Source of the DNA: Multifurca ochricompacta
Taxonomy: Eukaryota > Basidiomycota > Agaricomycetes > Russulales > Russulaceae
Direction of reading: 5' to 3'
DNA length: 31,130 bases
Assembly: GCA_022496185.1 (NCBI GenBank)
Contig: WTXG01000361.1
Location: forward strand, 1-31,130
Part shown: in pieces, positions 28,374 to 31,130 of the stretch
How positions within the stretch are numbered: the first letter of the stretch is position 1
Layout of the letters: every line of letters begins with the position of its first letter
Made by a program: the position numbers and the translations under genes
The notes under the pieces: generated by a model
Databases searched by the model: none
Seen by the model: the letters and a program-made list of their open reading frames with translations, nothing else
Told to the model about the DNA's origin: nothing

Positions 28374-28627
28374 TGAAGGCATCAATTATTAAGATGGAAT
28401 GAATTAAATGAGCACACTGCTGTTCACAATTGAACGAACATATCGCCAGAGATCCAACTTCTCTAACTCTCAAGTGTAGAGAGAGGACCATGGTGTTCAG
28501 AGGCATATTGAGTTAGATTCTCTTATGCAAACTGAAACCACACCTCTTGCGTCACTCTCGAAGTCGAGAACTTTGCTCATGGTGGGAAAGTGAAACTGGT
28601 ATACAAAGTCTCCAGATTCCAGCTCTC

Positions 28628-29740
28628 TCATTCCAGCACCAGTCCAAAACCAGTTACCATGTGATCAAAAGATGATCTAGGCAGAGACTTTGTAAGGCCA
28701 TCTGCTAGCATCTCTCCAGTGGGAGTTCGCACCAAGTCTATCTGGTGTGATTCTACATACTCCCTAATGGCATGGTACTTTATCGGTATGTGCTTTGATC
28801 GCCTTCCTGTGACAGGGTTTAATGCAAGGTCTACTGCACCCTTATTGTCACAGTGCAGTTGTATGGGTGAACTAACTTCATATCCCAATTCCTGCATAAA
28901 TGTCCTATACCATGCAGCCTGATTTGAGGCCTCAGCAAGGCTCATATACTCGGCTTCTGTGGTGGACTGTGCTACTGTCTTTTGCTTCCTGGAACACCAG
29001 CTAATGGCTCCTTTAGCAAGGAAAAAGACATAGCCTGAGGTGGAGTGGCGGTCCTCTTGATCTCCCCATGAGGAATCCGCAAAGCCATGAAGGCCAACTT
29101 CACCATTCCCTCCAGAATAGCGCAACTTGTAGTCTTTTGTAGCATTTAAATAGGCTAAGACATACTTTGCTAGTCGCATGTGCTGCTGGGAAGGGTTGGA
29201 AGCAAATTGGCTAAGGCGTGCAACAGCGAAACTAATGTCAGGTCTGCTTCCAATCTGCACCCAAAGCAGAGACCCCATTAACTGCTGATACCTCTTAATA
29301 TCAGAGGTAGATGCTTGGTCTTCAAACTTGACCAAATGAACATCCACGCCAGAGGGTAGAGGAGTGTATACTGGGTTGGAATCCCCCATTCCAAACCTCT
29401 CAACTATTGAGGATACATAGGCTGTCTGGTCAATATCCAGTGTCTTGTTAGGACGGTCCCTGGTGATGTTAACTCCAAGGTATGACTGGATTTCGCCAAG
29501 ATCGGTCATCTCATATCGGCTAGATAGAGAGTCCTTCAGCCATTGAATCTTCTTAGTGGAGGACCCAAGTATAGTGATGTCATCAACATATAAAATGACG
29601 AAAAGTGAACCATCCCCCTCTTGGTGATGATACACATATACTCCTGCATCAGAGTACGTCCGAGTAAAGCTCAGTTCATTGAGAACTGCATGAAATTGCA
29701 AGTTCCATGCTCGGGAAGCTTGTTTGAGGCCATACAGAGC
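28628..29740 (-). CDS. pol: C1 reverse transcriptase-RNase H fragment
   Basis: The frame is open from the LTR junction at 29740 (QALYGLKQASRAWNLQF) to the stop at 28628, about 370 codons, with no lesion. It has the RT catalytic LYVDDITIL, YEMTDLGEIQSYLG, and RNase H with FADSSWGD, TTEAEYMSLAEAS and HCDNKGAVDLALNPVTGRR. It ends VTGFGLVLE. It is clearly more distant from A and B than those are from each other. Gag, protease, integrase and the RT N-terminus (including DVKSAF) are missing in the window; they should lie beyond C2. The listed TTG-like start inside it is not real. Confidence 0.88.
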   Translation of the reverse strand, partial: ALYGLKQASRAWNLQFHAVLNELSFTRTYSDAGVYVYHHQEGDGSLFVILYVDDITILGSSTKKIQWLKDSLSSRYEMTDLGEIQSYLGVNITRDRPNKTLDIDQTAYVSSIVERFGMGDSNPVYTPLPSGVDVHLVKFEDQASTSDIKRYQQLMGSLLWVQIGSRPDISFAVARLSQFASNPSQQHMRLAKYVLAYLNATKDYKLRYSGGNGEVGLHGFADSSWGDQEDRHSTSGYVFFLAKGAISWCSRKQKTVAQSTTEAEYMSLAEASNQAAWYRTFMQELGYEVSSPIQLHCDNKGAVDLALNPVTGRRSKHIPIKYHAIREYVESHQIDLVRTPTGEMLADGLTKSLPRSSFDHMVTGFGLVLE

Positions 29741-29741
29741 C

Positions 29742-30254
29742 TGTTGACACAGGACGTGTCTGGAGATGCTTCAGGCATCTAAGTTTCGCTTCAGCTGTAG
29801 ATTAGATTAGATTAGATTCCGGAGTATCGGACTTTTTATGTTATCTTTATTACATTTCTTTCTCACCTTACTCAGCTGATTAGTGATGGACTTAGTAATG
29901 CGCAGTAAGCATGTGATATCTCTTTGGCCAATGGCCTTTATCCCTCTCTGTTTATTGTCCGGCACTTGTGGACTTATTCCCGGTGCGCACAGACCATTTC
30001 CCCTGGCCCCCATGGGTATATAAGGGTGTCTGTTTTGTCCTTTACACTTCAGAGTTCTTCTTCCTCTGAAGTGTAAGTCGTCTTTACTTTACTTTCTACT
30101 TTTCCTTTGACTAACGTTCTCTCTGTAGTCAACTTGTCTTTTAGGTCAGTAGTATAGTATTACAGAGTTCTTCTTCCTCTGAAGTTCAACTTGTCTTTTA
30201 GCCTAACCCGCTACTAACCGCAGTCAGTATAACCAGCAGCATGATTGTTTGACA
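29742..30254 (+). repeat. 5' LTR of copia element C2
   Basis: 513 bp, inverted relative to the LTR at 27850-28362. The visible difference is GTATTACAGAG here against GTATTATAGAG (complement) in C1. TATATAAG at 30017-30024 and the 13-bp hairpin at 30042-30076. Confidence 0.9.
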
Positions 30255-30269
30255 GGTTATGGGCCCTGC
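30255..30269 (+). other. Primer-binding site of C2 (half-tRNA type)
   Basis: GGTTATGGGCCCTGC directly after the LTR; it shares 14 of 15 bases with A and B. Its presence proves that this LTR is a 5' LTR reading to the right and not a solo LTR. Confidence 0.7.
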
Positions 30270-31130
30270 CGCTCATACTGACTGATGTATTCCCTTTGTT
30301 CATACACAGCCCAACTTGCTCTTGCACACCAAGCTCACAAAAGCTTTCAAGTCTTTCCCACCAGCTTCTTCCAGTGAGCTTTCCTATTTACCGTTCTGTG
30401 CACCTTAACACCCCACAGGATGACGCAGTTTACTGCTCATCCTGAACTGTTTGGCTAGCCCTTCGGGGTTCTTGCAAAAGGTGATGAGGGACCCTAAGCG
30501 GGTGAAACACCTTGAGCTCCTTGAGTGCGCACTAGGTATTAGTAAATTTCATAGTTGTAGCTGGGTTTTCGTCCCATAGATAGTTTTAGTAGGCCTATAG
30601 CCAGAAGCTTGTGGCTTTAAGTCCAGTCAATGCTTGGCTCTGTCTGTAAGCCGGGTTTAGCAACCTGCATGTGGAGTTTAGGGTCTAGAACAAGGCATGG
30701 GTAGTCACTCCCATGACGCTTGGGCTCGATACAAGTAGGCTGCACTACTATAGTCTATACATAGTAGATATAGTCTTCATCTCTGGGCATAAGTATCCGT
30801 TGCCTTTGTAGGGTAACCACGCCCTACCAGAGACAGACTAGACATCTACTCAGTCATGGCCCCAATCATCCAGGGCTTAATCATGGACTCCACCACCAGC
30901 ATTAGAGGAAGGGCTATATACCCTTTGTCTCTAATGGAACTTGCGGTTGGCTCCTCCATGACATGACTCCCAGTCTTGGTTACACTGGACACTCTGGCTA
31001 GTCTACCAGAGCTTATGTCTAGTTACAAGATTGCGTTAGACAGCTCTTACTATACCTAGAAAGTCGCACAACAAAGCGGGACCTTTTTAGGTTCTGAAGC
31101 ATAGCGCCACAGTGTGGGGGGCACTCTTAA
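30270..31130 (+). other. Non-coding leader or non-autonomous interior of C2
   Basis: No Gag-like frame appears in the 860 bp after the primer-binding site, whereas gag starts 343 bp and about 350 bp after it in A and B. The longest frames are below 70 codons. Either this family has a very long leader, or C2 is a non-autonomous derivative with replaced interior. The window ends before this can be decided. Confidence 0.5.

Larger units (their letters stand above)
27850..29741 (-). mobile_element. Copia element C1, 3' half, truncated by C2
   Basis: Minus-strand element of a third copia family: 3' LTR, polypurine tract, and the RT-RNase H end of the polyprotein. At 29741 the coding sequence stops abruptly at the first base of a second LTR in the opposite orientation. 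The 5-bp target duplication of C1 should be TCTTC (27845-27849); its partner lies outside the window. Confidence 0.88.
29742..31130 (+). mobile_element. Copia element C2, 5' end (continues past the window)
   Basis: A plus-strand 5' LTR (29742-30254) is followed directly by a primer-binding site (30255-30269) and at least 860 bp of leader. It is the same family as C1 (LTRs differ at one base by eye) but in the opposite orientation, inserted into the RT region of C1. The expected target duplication is GAGCC (29737-29741). Confidence 0.85.

Noticed and set aside
27850..30254. A single element with inverted 513-bp terminal repeats (DNA transposon)
   Set aside because: Ends are TG...CA LTRs, the interior is copia RT-RNase H, and a primer-binding site outside the right repeat shows two nested LTR elements.
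1..31130. CRISPR arrays, prophage, toxin or biosynthetic clusters
   Set aside because: No regularly spaced repeats and no matching genes; all large frames are explained by F-box genes or retrotransposons.

Overview
The window looks like nuclear DNA of a basidiomycete fungus, probably an Agaricomycete. Three things point there: a family of long F-box proteins of the type expanded in mushroom genomes (LPDxVLLEIF, then CRRWR and an 'SPRRL' block), short GT-AG introns of about 50-80 nt, and a heavy load of Ty1/copia elements plus a LINE whose C-terminus has the fungal 'TGHAF...CxC...HxxxC' zinc-binding tail. No bacterial, organellar, rRNA, tRNA or CRISPR feature was seen.

Layout. 1-2400: F-box gene 1 on the minus strand, broken by a poly(A) frameshift. 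2589-3515: 3' end of a 5'-truncated LINE. 3523-4673: a foldback (inverted-repeat) element holding a second, CpG-depleted LINE relic, ending 26 bp before a TATA box. 4753-6408: F-box gene 2, the only F-box gene here that looks intact (three exons, 511 aa). 6515-9430: mostly silent DNA around a truncated, decayed duplicate of gene 1 (8056-8874). 9430-10227: LINE-like relic, into which copia element A (10228-15471, 410-bp LTRs, AGAGG target duplication) has inserted. 15685-17836: F-box gene 2', a tandem-direction duplicate of gene 2, interrupted by a 502-bp hAT-like MITE with an 8-bp target duplication. 19293-21124: F-box gene 4 with one frameshift. 21997-27250: copia element B (403-bp LTRs, CTCTT duplication). 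27700-27849: 3' end of another F-box gene, cut by copia C1 (27850-29741), which is itself cut by an oppositely oriented copy of the same family, C2 (29742 to beyond the right edge).

How it fits together. The region is an F-box birth-and-death cluster. Copies arise by duplication (gene 1 gave the 8056 copy; genes 2 and 2' share sequence from the TATA box to the 3' UTR) and are destroyed by frameshifts, truncation and transposon insertion. Family knowledge says such proteins act as substrate-selecting subunits of SCF ubiquitin ligases; no substrate can be inferred.

The most unusual signal is in the retrotransposons. The LTRs of elements A, B and C have largely unrelated sequences but share one design: a TATA-like box, a perfect hairpin built on CACTTCAG/CTGAAGTG about 20 bp downstream where transcription should start, and a twice-repeated two-part module. 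They also share a Drosophila copia-like primer-binding site that matches the anticodon arm, not the 3' end, of initiator tRNA-Met. LTR comparisons were made by eye.
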